NCBI RefSeq assembly: GCF_026586625.1 | Contig: NZ_JAODIW010000010.1 | Coordinates: 186,001 to 250,000, forward strand | DNA from: Halobium salinum | Lineage (GTDB): Archaea > Halobacteriota > Halobacteria > Halobacteriales > Haloferacaceae | Reading direction: 5' to 3' | Length of the DNA stretch: 64,000 nt | Shown: positions 36,036 through 44,848 of the stretch, piece after piece | Layout: every line of letters starts with the position of its first letter | Numbering within the stretch: the first letter of the stretch is position 1 | Notes under the pieces: model-generated | Databases searched by the model: none | The model's input: only the letters and a program-made list of their open reading frames with translations | Told to the model about the DNA's origin: nothing | Program-made: the position numbers and the translations under genes

Positions 36036-36396
36036 GTACGCCGTCACTCCCGTCCTCGGCGTCGTCGTTCACCTCGTCCTGGGCGGACAGTTCGTCGCCG
36101 CGCTCCCACACCTCGTTGGGCTCGTCGCCGTTCGGGGCGGTGTGCTCGACGTCCTTCATCCGCTGGCCGTCGCCCGCGTCCTCCTCGTCGTCGCGCTCCG
36201 GCACCGCACCGCCGTCGGCAGTTCCACGGCCGTTCGGTGCCGTTCCACCGTCGGCAACGGCGGGGCCGCGAGTGTAGACCGTGGTAAACGTCTCGCCGGT
36301 CTGGGGGTTCGTGTGGCTGACCTCCCCCATCGTCTGTCGGCTCCGGTTCTTCTCCGTCACGCTCGTCTCGTCCGTGTCTCGTCGATTCGCATTCAT
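36028..36396 (-). CDS. Conserved-looking acidic hypothetical protein inside ilv-leu operon
   Basis: A 122-residue, strongly acidic, probably disordered protein. The only patterned block is [22 protein letters not shown]; the rest is Asp/Glu/Gly-rich. Its start shares ATGA with the ilvC stop and its end overlaps leuC by 8 nt, so it is certainly read as part of the operon. I recall an unnamed protein at the same place in other haloarchaeal ilv-leu operons, but could not check. It does not resemble any biosynthetic enzyme. A regulatory or stabilising role is speculation. Confidence 0.8.
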   Translation of the reverse strand: MNANRRDTDETSVTEKNRSRQTMGEVSHTNPQTGETFTTVYTRGPAVADGGTAPNGRGTADGGAVPERDDEEDAGDGQRMKDVEHTAPNGDEPNEVWERGDELSAQDEVNDDAEDGSDGVHE

Positions 36397-37445
36397 GCGT
36401 TGACCTCCGCTCTCTCGGCCTCGTCCTCGCTCTCCGACTCCTCCTCCTCGGCCCACGCGAACAGTTCGCGCAGGCGGCCGCCGACCTGTTCGATATCGTG
36501 GTCCTTCTCGGCCTGCCGAATCTGGGTGTAGCTCGGCCGGCCGGCCTGGTTCTCGGCGATCCACTGGCGGGCGAACTCGCCGGTCTGGACCTCCTCCAGC
36601 ACCTGTTCCATGTTCTCGCGGGCGTGCTCGTCGACGATGCGGTCGCCGCGCGTCAGCCCGCCGTACTCCGCCGTGTCGGAGACGGAGTCCCACATGCCGC
36701 CGAGCCCGTCCTCGTACATCAGGTCGACGATGAGCTTCATCTCGTTCAGCACCTCGAAGTACGCCATCTCCGGGGAGTAGCCGGCGTCGACGAGCGTCTC
36801 GTACCCCTGCTTGATGAGGCTCGTGACGCCGCCACAGAGGACGGCCTGCTCGCCGAACAGGTCGGTTTCGGTCTCCTCCTGGAACGTGGTCTCGATGACC
36901 CCCGCGCGGGTGCAGCCGATGGCGTGAGCGTAGGCGAGGGACTCCTCCTTCGCCTCGCCGGTCGTGTCCTGGTAGACGGCGATGAGGCCCGGCGTCCCCT
37001 GGTCGTTCTCGTAGTTCCGACGCACGAGGTGGCCCGGCGACTTCGGTGCGACCATCGTCACGTCCACGTCCTCGGGGGGCTGTATCTGGTTGTAGTGGAT
37101 GTTGAACCCGTGGGCGAACTGGAGCGTGTCGCCCGCGTCGAGTTCGTCCTCGATGGCCTCGAACACCGCCGGCTGGGCGGTGTCGGGGACGAGCATCGAG
37201 ACGATGTCCGCCGCCGCCGCGGCCTCGTCCGGCGTCGCCACGTCCAGCCCGTCGGCCTCGGCGGCCGAGCGCGACGAGGAGTCCTCGCGCAGGCCGACGA
37301 CCACGTTCACCCCGCTCTCGGCGAGGTTCTGCGCGTGGGCGTGTCCCTGGCTCCCGTAGCCGAGGACGGCTACCGTCTTGTCGTCGATTTTCGAGCGGTC
37401 CGCGTCGTCGTCGTAGTACACTTCGGTGGTGAAGTCGTCAGTCAT
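36393..37445 (-). CDS. ilvC: Ketol-acid reductoisomerase
   Basis: Isomerises and reduces acetolactate or acetohydroxybutyrate with NAD(P)H and Mg2+. The 350 residues have the Rossmann motif [92 protein letters not shown] (metal ligands) and [12 protein letters not shown]. It is a class I (short) KARI. Its start overlaps ilvN by 8 nt and its stop overlaps the next gene by 4 nt. Confidence 0.95.
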   Translation of the reverse strand: MTDDFTTEVYYDDDADRSKIDDKTVAVLGYGSQGHAHAQNLAESGVNVVVGLREDSSSRSAAEADGLDVATPDEAAAAADIVSMLVPDTAQPAVFEAIEDELDAGDTLQFAHGFNIHYNQIQPPEDVDVTMVAPKSPGHLVRRNYENDQGTPGLIAVYQDTTGEAKEESLAYAHAIGCTRAGVIETTFQEETETDLFGEQAVLCGGVTSLIKQGYETLVDAGYSPEMAYFEVLNEMKLIVDLMYEDGLGGMWDSVSDTAEYGGLTRGDRIVDEHARENMEQVLEEVQTGEFARQWIAENQAGRPSYTQIRQAEKDHDIEQVGGRLRELFAWAEEEESESEDEAERAEVNA

Positions 37446-38163
37446 CGTCTGTGGTGGGTGTGGTCTGTGGGGTGGTCTGCTGTTCGGTCGCCGAACTGTT
37501 CGCCGCCGCCTCGTGGCCGGGGTCCTCGTCCGGCGTCGTCGGCGTGTCGCCGCGGGCGAGCGCCGTCTGGCCCGTCCGGGCGATCTCGATGATGCCGAAC
37601 TGCCGGAACGCGTCGACCGCGTCGTCGATCTTCTGCTGGTCGCCGGTTATCTGCACCGTAATCGTTCTGGGCCCGGCGTCCAGGGTCTGGCCCTCGTACA
37701 TCTGCGTGATGGCGTGGACCTTGTCCGGTTCGTCGCCCCGCACCTTGAGGAGGACGAGCTCCGCGCGGACGGCGTCGTTCCCGAGTTCGCCGACCGCGAT
37801 GGCGGGCTTGAGCTTCGCCAACTGCTTCTTCACTTGGTCGATGCCGGCGTCGGTCTCCTCGACCACGAGCGTGATGCGCGCGTGGCCGTCCACGGTGGTC
37901 GGGCCGACGGTAAGGCTCTCGATGTTGAACTGCCGTCGGGAGAACAGCCCCGAGACGCGCGACAGCACGCCGGGTTCGTTCTCGACCAGCGCCGAGATGA
38001 CGGCGCTTCGCTTTCGTGGCTCGGCCTCGACCTCGGGGTCGATGCGCACGCCGTGAGAGTTGCGCCGCCCCTCTGGGTGCGGGCGCTCCTCGGGACGCGG
38101 GCCTTTCAGGCCCTGCTTCGGCAGGTCGCCGTTGTCGGTCGGCTCCTCGGAGTCGCCGCTCAT
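37438..38163 (-). CDS. ilvN: Acetolactate synthase, small (regulatory) subunit
   Basis: ACT-domain subunit giving branched-chain feedback control to IlvB. The domain is at about residues 52-130: [37 protein letters not shown] and [26 protein letters not shown] second regulatory part contains [13 protein letters not shown] and [32 protein letters not shown]. Both termini carry haloarchaeal low-complexity extensions (about 50 acidic/charged residues before, a Thr/Gln tail after). The ATG overlaps the ilvB stop (ATGA). Confidence 0.93.
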   Translation of the reverse strand: MSGDSEEPTDNGDLPKQGLKGPRPEERPHPEGRRNSHGVRIDPEVEAEPRKRSAVISALVENEPGVLSRVSGLFSRRQFNIESLTVGPTTVDGHARITLVVEETDAGIDQVKKQLAKLKPAIAVGELGNDAVRAELVLLKVRGDEPDKVHAITQMYEGQTLDAGPRTITVQITGDQQKIDDAVDAFRQFGIIEIARTGQTALARGDTPTTPDEDPGHEAAANSSATEQQTTPQTTPTTDDD

Positions 38164-39980
38164 AGCTGGTCCTCCGTCAGAGCGAACTTGCCGTTCGCAC
38201 CGCCGCTCGGCACCATCGGGTAGACGTTGGCCCCGGGGTCGACGTGGAAGTCGATAACCGAGGGGCCGTCGTAGGCCAGTGCCTCTTCGACCGCGTCGGC
38301 GACCTCGTCGTAGTCGTCGACGGTCCAGCCCTTTGCGCCGAACGCCTCCGCCAGTTTGTCGAACTGGGGACACCAGTCGTAGCCGGCGGCCATCCGCCGG
38401 CCCTCGAAGAATGCGTCCTGCCACTGGCGGACCATCCCGATGTACTCGTTGTTGAGCACCGCGACGGTGATGTCGAGTTCCTCGCGGACGGCCACGGAGA
38501 GCTCCTGGAGCGTCATCAGGAACGAGCCGTCGCCGTCGACGCAGACGACCTGCTGGTCGTCGTCGGCCGCGAGGCGAGCACCGATGGCGGCCGGGAGGCC
38601 GTACCCCATCGTGCCGAGCCCGTGACTGGACACCCACGTACGCGGGCTGGTGTAGGTCCAGTACTGGGCGGCCCACATCTGGTGCTGGCCGACGCCCGTG
38701 GTGACGATGGTGTCGTCGGCCGTCGCCGCGTCCAGCGCCTCGACGACGAACTGCGGCTTCAGCGGCTCGTCGTCGGGGGTGGCGTAGTCCATCGGGTACT
38801 CGTCCTTCCACGTCGCGCACTGCTCGCGCCACGCCGCCGTGTCGGGGGAGGACCCGACCGCCTCGCTCAGCTGTTCGAACACCGTGCCCGCGTCGCCGAC
38901 GAGCGGGTAGTCCGCGTACACGTTCTTCGAGATTTCGGCCGGGTCGATGTCGGCGTGGACGACCTCCGCCTCGGGGGCGAAGGTGTCGACGCCGCCGGTG
39001 AGGCGGTCGTCGAAGCGGGTGCCGACCGCGACGAGCAGGTCCGTGTGGGTAATCGCCATGTTGGCGTAGCCGGTGCCGTGCATCCCGGCCCACGACAGCG
39101 AGAGGTCGTGGTCTTCCGGGAACGCGCCGATGGCCGGCATCGTCGTCACGACCGGGACGCCGTGTTCGACGGCGAACTCGCGGGCGGCCTCACAGGCGTT
39201 CCCCTTCACGACGCCGCCGCCGAGGAGGAGGACGGGCCGTTCGGCCGCCTCGAAGGCTCGTGCCGCGGCCTCGACGTCGGCCTCGTCGGCCTCGTCGGCC
39301 GGCGAGTAGGTGTCGGGGAGGCGGCCCTCGCCGGGTTCACGCTCGGTCTCGCCGAGGGTCGTGTCCTTCGGCAGGTCGACCAGCGTCGGCCCGGGACGGC
39401 CGGCGCCGGCCAGCGACAGCGCCTCGCCGACGGTGTCGCCGACGGTGTCCGCGTCGCCCGCGAAGTAGTTGTGTTTCGTGATGGGGGTCGTGACGCCCAT
39501 CGTGTCCGTCTCCTGGAACGCGTCGGAGCCGACCATGTGCGACGGGACCTGCCCCGTCAGCGCGAGCACCGCGTCCGAGTCCATGTTGGCGTCGGCGATG
39601 CCCGTCACGAGGTTGGTGGCGCCGGGGCCCGAGGTGGCGAGGCAGACGCCCGGCTCGCCTTTCACGACCCCGTAGGCGTCGGCCGCGTGGGCCGCCCCTT
39701 GTTCGTGGGCCATCGTGACGTGGCGCACGTCGGCGTCGTACAGCGCGTCGTAGACGGGCATGATGGCGCCGCCCTGCACGCCGAAGGCGGTCTCGACGCC
39801 GGCGTTCTCCAGTGCGCGGACGACGGACTGCGCGCCCGTGGTGACGGGCGCCCGGTCGGCGCCGTCGTCGGGCTGTTCGTCGCTCGGTTCCGCCGACATG
39901 TCGCGCTCGGCGCCGTCCGCCGGCGGGTCGTCGGGGTTCTCTTCTGCTCGGTCGGCTTTCGGTGTCGCGGGTTCGCTCAT
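38160..39980 (-). CDS. ilvB: Acetolactate synthase, large subunit
   Basis: ThDP/FAD enzyme making acetolactate and acetohydroxybutyrate, 606 residues. Seen are the catalytic Glu in MAHEQGAAHAADAYG, CLATSGPGATNLVTGIADANMDSDAV, FQETDTMGVTTPITKHNY, the FAD domain with VGTRFDDRLTGG, and the ThDP motif CVDGDGSFLMTLQELSVAVREELDITVAVLNNEYIGMV. The first roughly 45 residues are an acidic leader. No TATA box lies near its ATG; transcription most likely begins at the leader-peptide promoter at 40200-40210, leaving a transcript of about 200 nt before this start codon. Confidence 0.95.
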   Translation of the reverse strand: MSEPATPKADRAEENPDDPPADGAERDMSAEPSDEQPDDGADRAPVTTGAQSVVRALENAGVETAFGVQGGAIMPVYDALYDADVRHVTMAHEQGAAHAADAYGVVKGEPGVCLATSGPGATNLVTGIADANMDSDAVLALTGQVPSHMVGSDAFQETDTMGVTTPITKHNYFAGDADTVGDTVGEALSLAGAGRPGPTLVDLPKDTTLGETEREPGEGRLPDTYSPADEADEADVEAAARAFEAAERPVLLLGGGVVKGNACEAAREFAVEHGVPVVTTMPAIGAFPEDHDLSLSWAGMHGTGYANMAITHTDLLVAVGTRFDDRLTGGVDTFAPEAEVVHADIDPAEISKNVYADYPLVGDAGTVFEQLSEAVGSSPDTAAWREQCATWKDEYPMDYATPDDEPLKPQFVVEALDAATADDTIVTTGVGQHQMWAAQYWTYTSPRTWVSSHGLGTMGYGLPAAIGARLAADDDQQVVCVDGDGSFLMTLQELSVAVREELDITVAVLNNEYIGMVRQWQDAFFEGRRMAAGYDWCPQFDKLAEAFGAKGWTVDDYDEVADAVEEALAYDGPSVIDFHVDPGANVYPMVPSGGANGKFALTEDQL

Positions 39981-40085
39981 GCTGGTGCTGGGTGGTCGGT
40001 CGACGAGTCGGTCGAGTCGCTGGCCGGCCGGGTCGCGAACCGGTCGGCGAACGGTGCGGAGACGGGTACGGAAGGTGGGGTGATG

Positions 40086-40101
40086 GGGGCTAGGCAGCCC
40101 C
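40086..40101 (-). promoter_or_regulatory. Hairpin enclosing the leader-peptide stop codon
   Basis: GGGGCT / AGCCCC stem (minus strand 40101-40096 with 40091-40086), loop GCCT. The TAG of the leader peptide (40092-40090) spans loop and 3' arm, so a ribosome at the stop would open the stem, while one held at the Val codons (40128-40120) would not cover it. Directly after comes a C-rich, G-poor stretch (about 40089-40050) without ORF. How this acts on transcription is not shown by sequence. Confidence 0.55.
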
Positions 40102-40176
40102 TACGATAATGAGCGAACGGACGACGACCGCGTCGCTCTCGGCGGGCGAACGCCGGGCGACTGTGGGTCGCGTCAT
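40090..40176 (-). CDS. Putative branched-chain leader peptide of the ilvB operon
   Basis: A 28-residue ORF starting MTRPTVARRSPAESD and ending AVVVRSLIIVGAA then TAG. Its run of Val, Leu and Ile codons (GTC GTC GTC, CTC ATT ATC GTA) at positions 17-25 sits just before the stop. The arrangement is like the E. coli ilvB leader, which I recall as having a VVVV-R-VVVVV run. The ATG lies about 30 nt after a TATA box, so the mRNA would start near 40178 and be leaderless. ilvB begins 109 nt after the stop. The antisense frame is unremarkable. Function as an attenuator is inference. Confidence 0.7.
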   Translation of the reverse strand: MTRPTVARRSPAESDAVVVRSLIIVGAA

Positions 40177-40199
40177 CGTATCTGGGCCGAGTACGTGGT

Positions 40200-40210
40200 G
40201 GATAATAACT
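40200..40210 (-). promoter_or_regulatory. TATA box of the ilv leader / ilvB operon
   Basis: AGTTATTATCC on the minus strand, centred about 30 nt before the leader-peptide ATG (40176) and about 225 nt before ilvB. It is the only TATA-like sequence between leuA and ilvB, which argues that the leader is transcribed with the operon. Confidence 0.65.
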
Positions 40211-40332
40211 CTGTCGCGGGGTGCAAGCTCTGCCCCGGTCACTCGCTACCGGGGCGGAACGAGTCCCACAACGACGGCCCCGACGTTTCAGCCGCCGCTC
40301 CGTGTGCGGGGTGAACGAAGGGGTCGCCATCG

Positions 40333-41554
<1,222 letters not shown>

Positions 41555-41580
41555 CGTACTCCGTGCGTGGCGCTACCTCG

Positions 41581-41619
41581 TATATAATACTGTCCCTCAG
41601 ACAGTCGGTACCAACCGAC
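41581..41619 (-). promoter_or_regulatory. leuA TATA box with two abutting inverted repeats
   Basis: The TATA box lies at 41581-41588, 30 nt before the ATG at 41554. Immediately upstream come ACTGTC/GACAGT (41589-41605, 5-nt loop) and GTCGGT/ACCGAC (41604-41619, 4-nt loop), sharing two bases. The palindromes cover the place where TFB and activators bind, so they may be an operator or activator site for leuA. Confidence 0.6.
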
Positions 41620-41963
41620 GGTACAGTTCGCTCGTCCGTCACGAGCCACAAAATCGCCCGACGTAATCGACTTATGATGACTACAAAGGACCTTATATCG
41701 AATAATATCACTTCGAGACGTGGACGCCGCGACAGAATCATGAACTATATTCTTTCTCGTCTGAGACGTAAAATCAACGTAGCTCGCCCTCGGGCGCGCT
41801 TCGAACCGGACGGTCGTCCACTCGGTCGCCCGCTCGGAGCGACCGGTCGGGGTCACCACGACCGGGGACGGTCGCGGTGCCCGCGGGTACGTCGGGGCCA
41901 CGGCCGGAACCTGACAGTCACGCGGTCCGAACGCTTTTGCCACCCCACTCCGGAAGCCCCGGT
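41620..41963. other. AT-rich intergenic region between leuA and DUF5779 gene
   Basis: 41640-41790 is the most AT-rich noncoding tract of the window. A minus-strand frame opens at ATG 41741, about 30 nt after TTTTACG, and runs to 41493. Its first part is unusually rich in Ile, Leu, Val and Phe and uses codons rare in this genome (ATA, TTA, TTG, AGG). This may be a chance product of AT-richness. 41790-41963 holds the promoter side of the plus-strand gene and shows nothing else. Confidence 0.4.
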
Positions 41964-42254
41964 ATGGGTGACTTCGACCTCGACCTCCGCGGTGCCGAGG
42001 ACCAACTCGACGAGGAAGGGATTCAGGGCGACGTAGTGCTCGGCGTTCTCGACGGCGAGACCGACCCCGACGTGTGGGTCTCGAACGTCGAGTCGGGCAA
42101 CGTGCTGGTGCTCGCCATCCAGGGCGACCTGAACGAACTGGCGTCGGACTTCGCGCGCGAAGTGAAGGACATCGACGGGAGCCTGATGCACTTCCGGAAG
42201 TTCCTCGTCGTCTCGCCGCCGGGGGTCGACATCGACACCGACCGACTGGGCTGA
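41964..42254 (+). CDS. DUF5779-type haloarchaeal protein
   Basis: A 96-residue protein that I recognise as the DUF5779 pattern: MGDFDLDLRGAEDQLDEEGI, VVLGVLDGETDPDVWV, NVLVLAIQGDLNELASDFAREVKD and FLVVSPPGVDIDTDRL. Cytosolic alpha/beta, function unknown. The ATG at 41964 gives the canonical start. Convergent with the cupin gene (25 nt gap). Confidence 0.82.
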   Translation: MGDFDLDLRGAEDQLDEEGIQGDVVLGVLDGETDPDVWVSNVESGNVLVLAIQGDLNELASDFAREVKDIDGSLMHFRKFLVVSPPGVDIDTDRLG

Positions 42255-42279
42255 GTTCCCGACCGGCCTTCCGTCGAAG

Positions 42280-42849
42280 CTACCCCCCGAAGCGGTCGGC
42301 CTCTCCGCCACACGCCGCACAGGAGAGGACGTACGTCTCGCCGTCGTCGACGACCTCGTGGGTTCGGTCCGTCTCGTCGCCGCAGTTCGGGCAGGGCTCC
42401 GAGACGACCGCCTCGTCGCTCGCCTTGGGAGCGCCGACCGCGAGAACCCGCGCGGGCTCCGAACCGACGGCCCGCGCCCGGTTGGGGTGGTTCGGCGGGA
42501 CGAAGAACGCCTCACCGGTCTCGACACGGTGTGTCACCTCCGGCGTGTCGACCTCGACCGTGCCGGCGACGACGTAGAACAGTTCCTCGTGCTCGGGGTG
42601 GCTGTGGTACCCCCACGGGAGGCGCTCGCCGGGGTCGGCCTCGAACACGTTGAAGCCGAACTCGGTCGCGCCGACCGCCTCGTCGACCTCCCGTTTCGCT
42701 CGCGTCGGGTTCGGCGTGTTCGGCAGGTCGTCGACGACGACGTGGCGGTAGCCGCCGGACGGCCCCGACGTGTCGCCGTTGTCGTCGCTGTCGGTGTCTA
42801 CACCGGCGCCGGCGTCCACGTCGGCCTCCGTGTCGGGGTCGTCGGTCAC
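42280..42849 (-). CDS. Cupin-domain protein with C-terminal zinc ribbon
   Basis: A 189-residue protein. The cupin barrel spans about residues 45-140, with motif 1 GYHSHPEHEELFYVVAGTVEVD (His and Glu metal ligands) and motif 2 GEAFFVPPNHPNRARA. It is followed by a CPNCG...CAACG zinc-ribbon-like end (about residues 153-184). The N-terminal 30 residues are acidic and disordered. The start is GTG at 42849. Function of this fusion is unknown; a small-molecule-sensing or sugar-modifying cupin is possible. Confidence 0.82.
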   Translation of the reverse strand: MTDDPDTEADVDAGAGVDTDSDDNGDTSGPSGGYRHVVVDDLPNTPNPTRAKREVDEAVGATEFGFNVFEADPGERLPWGYHSHPEHEELFYVVAGTVEVDTPEVTHRVETGEAFFVPPNHPNRARAVGSEPARVLAVGAPKASDEAVVSEPCPNCGDETDRTHEVVDDGETYVLSCAACGGEADRFGG

Positions 42850-42953
42850 GGCTTGGAGGACGGGCGGCGACGGGAAAGGTGCGTGGCTTCGGTCTCGCTC
42901 GCCGAGTCGACTGACTGATTCGCCGAGTCGACTGACTCGCTGGCTCGACTCAC

Positions 42954-43799
42954 TCAGTCACCCGCGCCGCCGACGAACGTCAAGTAGTGGCCGTCGGGGT
43001 CGCGAACGCGGAGTCCGTCCCCGTGTCGGGTGTCGACCTGGACCGCCTCACCGACGCGGTCGGCGACGGCCACGACCGTCGCCTCCGGGTCGGCGACGCG
43101 AAGCGCGAGGTCGACGTGTACGCCCCCGCGGGCGTCTGCGAGCCCCAACTGCGGTTCCCACAGTTCGAGGTCGAACGGGCCGGCCAGCCGCACCCGGCGT
43201 CGGTTCTCCCCGCGGTCGTACGGTTCGAAGCCGAGCGTCTCGTAGAGTGCGACCGCGGCGTCGAGGTCCTCGACCTCGAGGACGATTTCGAAGATGTCGG
43301 TGAGGGGAGGCGCGTCCTCCCTCCGGTCCGCTTCGTCGCCGGCCTCTGGCGGGCCGCTCGCGGGGCTTCGGTCCGCGTTGTCACCGGCCGCAGGCCGGTT
43401 GCTTGCCGAGCTTCGCTCGGCGTCGTCGTCGGGTTCCACCCGACTGCTCGCGGAACTCCGTTCCGCGTTGTCGCCCACCTCCACGCAGTGGCCGTCGGGG
43501 TCGTCGACGTAGATGGAGCGATAGGAGCCGAACTCGTACTCCTCGGGGTCGAGGTCGGCGAAGCGTTCGCGCCAGGTCTCGAACGCCCCGTTCGGCGTCG
43601 AGAACGCGTAGTGGACGTGAAGCCCGCCGCGGGGGACGGCGGTCGGTCGCCGGAGGACGAGCTCCGCGTCGCCGACGCGGAAGACGACCTCGGTATCGGT
43701 CTCCCGGACGGGGTCGAGCCCGAGGTGGTCGACGTAGAACGCCCGGGCCCGGTCGAGGTACGTCACTTCGAGGGCGAGGTGTGCGAGCGAGGAGCGCAT
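42954..43799 (-). CDS. Two-domain VOC (glyoxalase/extradiol dioxygenase-like) protein
   Basis: A 281-residue protein with two VOC domains. Domain 1 is about 1-108 (LAHLALEVTYLDRARAFYVDHLGLDP, then IYVDDPDGHCVEVGD) and domain 2 about 166-281 (IFEIVLEVEDLDAAVALYETLGFEP, HVDLALRVADPEATVVAVADR, VRDPDGHYLTFVGG). His and Glu ligands of domain 1 are in place; the second domain starts with Glu where the His is expected. The linker (about 109-165) is built from three and a half 15-residue repeats of the form D-x-A-x-R-S-x-A-S. Substrate unknown. Confidence 0.82.
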   Translation of the reverse strand: MRSSLAHLALEVTYLDRARAFYVDHLGLDPVRETDTEVVFRVGDAELVLRRPTAVPRGGLHVHYAFSTPNGAFETWRERFADLDPEEYEFGSYRSIYVDDPDGHCVEVGDNAERSSASSRVEPDDDAERSSASNRPAAGDNADRSPASGPPEAGDEADRREDAPPLTDIFEIVLEVEDLDAAVALYETLGFEPYDRGENRRRVRLAGPFDLELWEPQLGLADARGGVHVDLALRVADPEATVVAVADRVGEAVQVDTRHGDGLRVRDPDGHYLTFVGGAGD

Positions 43800-43958
43800 G
43801 CCACCGGGTGTTGGCGGCGACGCGGGATAAACGTCGGCGCCGACGAGAGACGAGCGTCGGTGTCGACAGCGGCCGACACGCCGGCACGGTGCGAAACGGC
43901 GGGAACGCGGGGAGGCCCCGCCAGAGGCGTTATGCGCGGCGCCTCCCTAGGACCGGGC

Positions 43959-44642
43959 ATGCCAATGAAGGGCGGCGACGCCGAAATGCGCGTAATCGAC
44001 GAGTGGGACGGCGGGGCGGGGTGGATTGCTCACCCCGACGAGGCGATGGAGCGCGCGAGCCACGCGCTCGTCTCCGACGGCGACGTGTGGGTCGTCGACC
44101 CGGTCGACGCCGACGGGGTCGACGACCTGCTCTCGGGGCTCGGCGACGTGGTCGGGGTCGTCGTCGCGCTCGACCGACACGAGCGCGACTGCGACGCCGT
44201 GGCGAAACGTCACGACGTCCCCGTCTACGTCCCCGACTGGATGAGCGGCGTCGCCGACGACTTCGAGGCGTCGGTCGAACGCTTCGGCCGCTCGCTCGGC
44301 GACTCCGGCTACCGCGCCATCACCGTCCGCGACACCGGCCTCCCCCGCTGGCAGGAGCTCGGCCTCTACAACGAGGACGAGGGAACCCTCCTCGTCTCCG
44401 AGTCCGTGGGGACGGCGGACTTCTTCCGCGCCGCGGGCGAGCGCCTCGGCGTCCACCCCGCCCTGCGCCTGTTCCCGCCGCGACGGACCCTCGGCGGGCT
44501 CTCCCCCGAGCGGATTCTCGTCGGCCACGGCGAGGGCGTGTTCGAGGACGCCCCCGAAGCGCTGCGCGACGCGCTCGCCGGCTCCCGCCGGAACGCCGCG
44601 GGCCTGTACGGCAAACAGCTGAAGACGCTCGTCTCGGGCTGA
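43959..44642 (+). CDS. Metallo-beta-lactamase-fold-like protein, degenerate metal site
   Basis: A 227-residue protein with the strand order of the MBL fold: DVWVVDPVDADGVDDLLSGL, then VVALDRHERDCDAVAKRHDVPVYVPDW where active enzymes have THxHxDH, and ILVGHGEGVFEDAPEALRDAL at the place of the late GHG motif. Two of the usual metal His are replaced (Arg and Cys), so catalysis is doubtful. The fold assignment is my inference. The TATA-like TTATGC lies 27 nt before the ATG. Confidence 0.6.
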   Translation: MPMKGGDAEMRVIDEWDGGAGWIAHPDEAMERASHALVSDGDVWVVDPVDADGVDDLLSGLGDVVGVVVALDRHERDCDAVAKRHDVPVYVPDWMSGVADDFEASVERFGRSLGDSGYRAITVRDTGLPRWQELGLYNEDEGTLLVSESVGTADFFRAAGERLGVHPALRLFPPRRTLGGLSPERILVGHGEGVFEDAPEALRDALAGSRRNAAGLYGKQLKTLVSG

Positions 44643-44766
44643 CGAGGGCGCTGCGGTCGCCCGGACCGAGCGGACTGGACCGGGTAGAACCGGCTGGCCC
44701 GAACTGGACCGGACCCGCGGGAACGAGGGCAACGAGGTGTCGCACGGACGACCGGTCGATTCGGCG

Positions 44767-44777
44767 GTAAGTTTTTG
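44767..44777 (+). promoter_or_regulatory. TATA-like box of the CHAT unit
   Basis: GTAAGTTTTT, about 32 nt before the 14-codon ORF at 44804 and about 73 nt before the CHAT gene, consistent with the short ORF being at the very 5' end of the message. Confidence 0.5.
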
Positions 44778-44803
44778 CTGTCGGGGCCGAAAACCGCCGT
44801 CGT

Positions 44804-44848
44804 ATGACTGCAGCGTGTCGGCCAGTCGGGGAGGTGCCGACGCGATGA
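44804..44848 (+). CDS. 14-codon upstream ORF coupled to the CHAT gene
   Basis: MTAACRPVGEVPTR, ATG at 44804, with the stop TGA sharing ATGA with the CHAT start (44845). Its position near the predicted 5' end and the overlap suggest that translation of the CHAT protein depends on ribosomes finishing this ORF. It could be chance; an in-frame GTG upstream of the CHAT ATG (44815) would bypass it. Confidence 0.4.
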   Translation: MTAACRPVGEVPTR

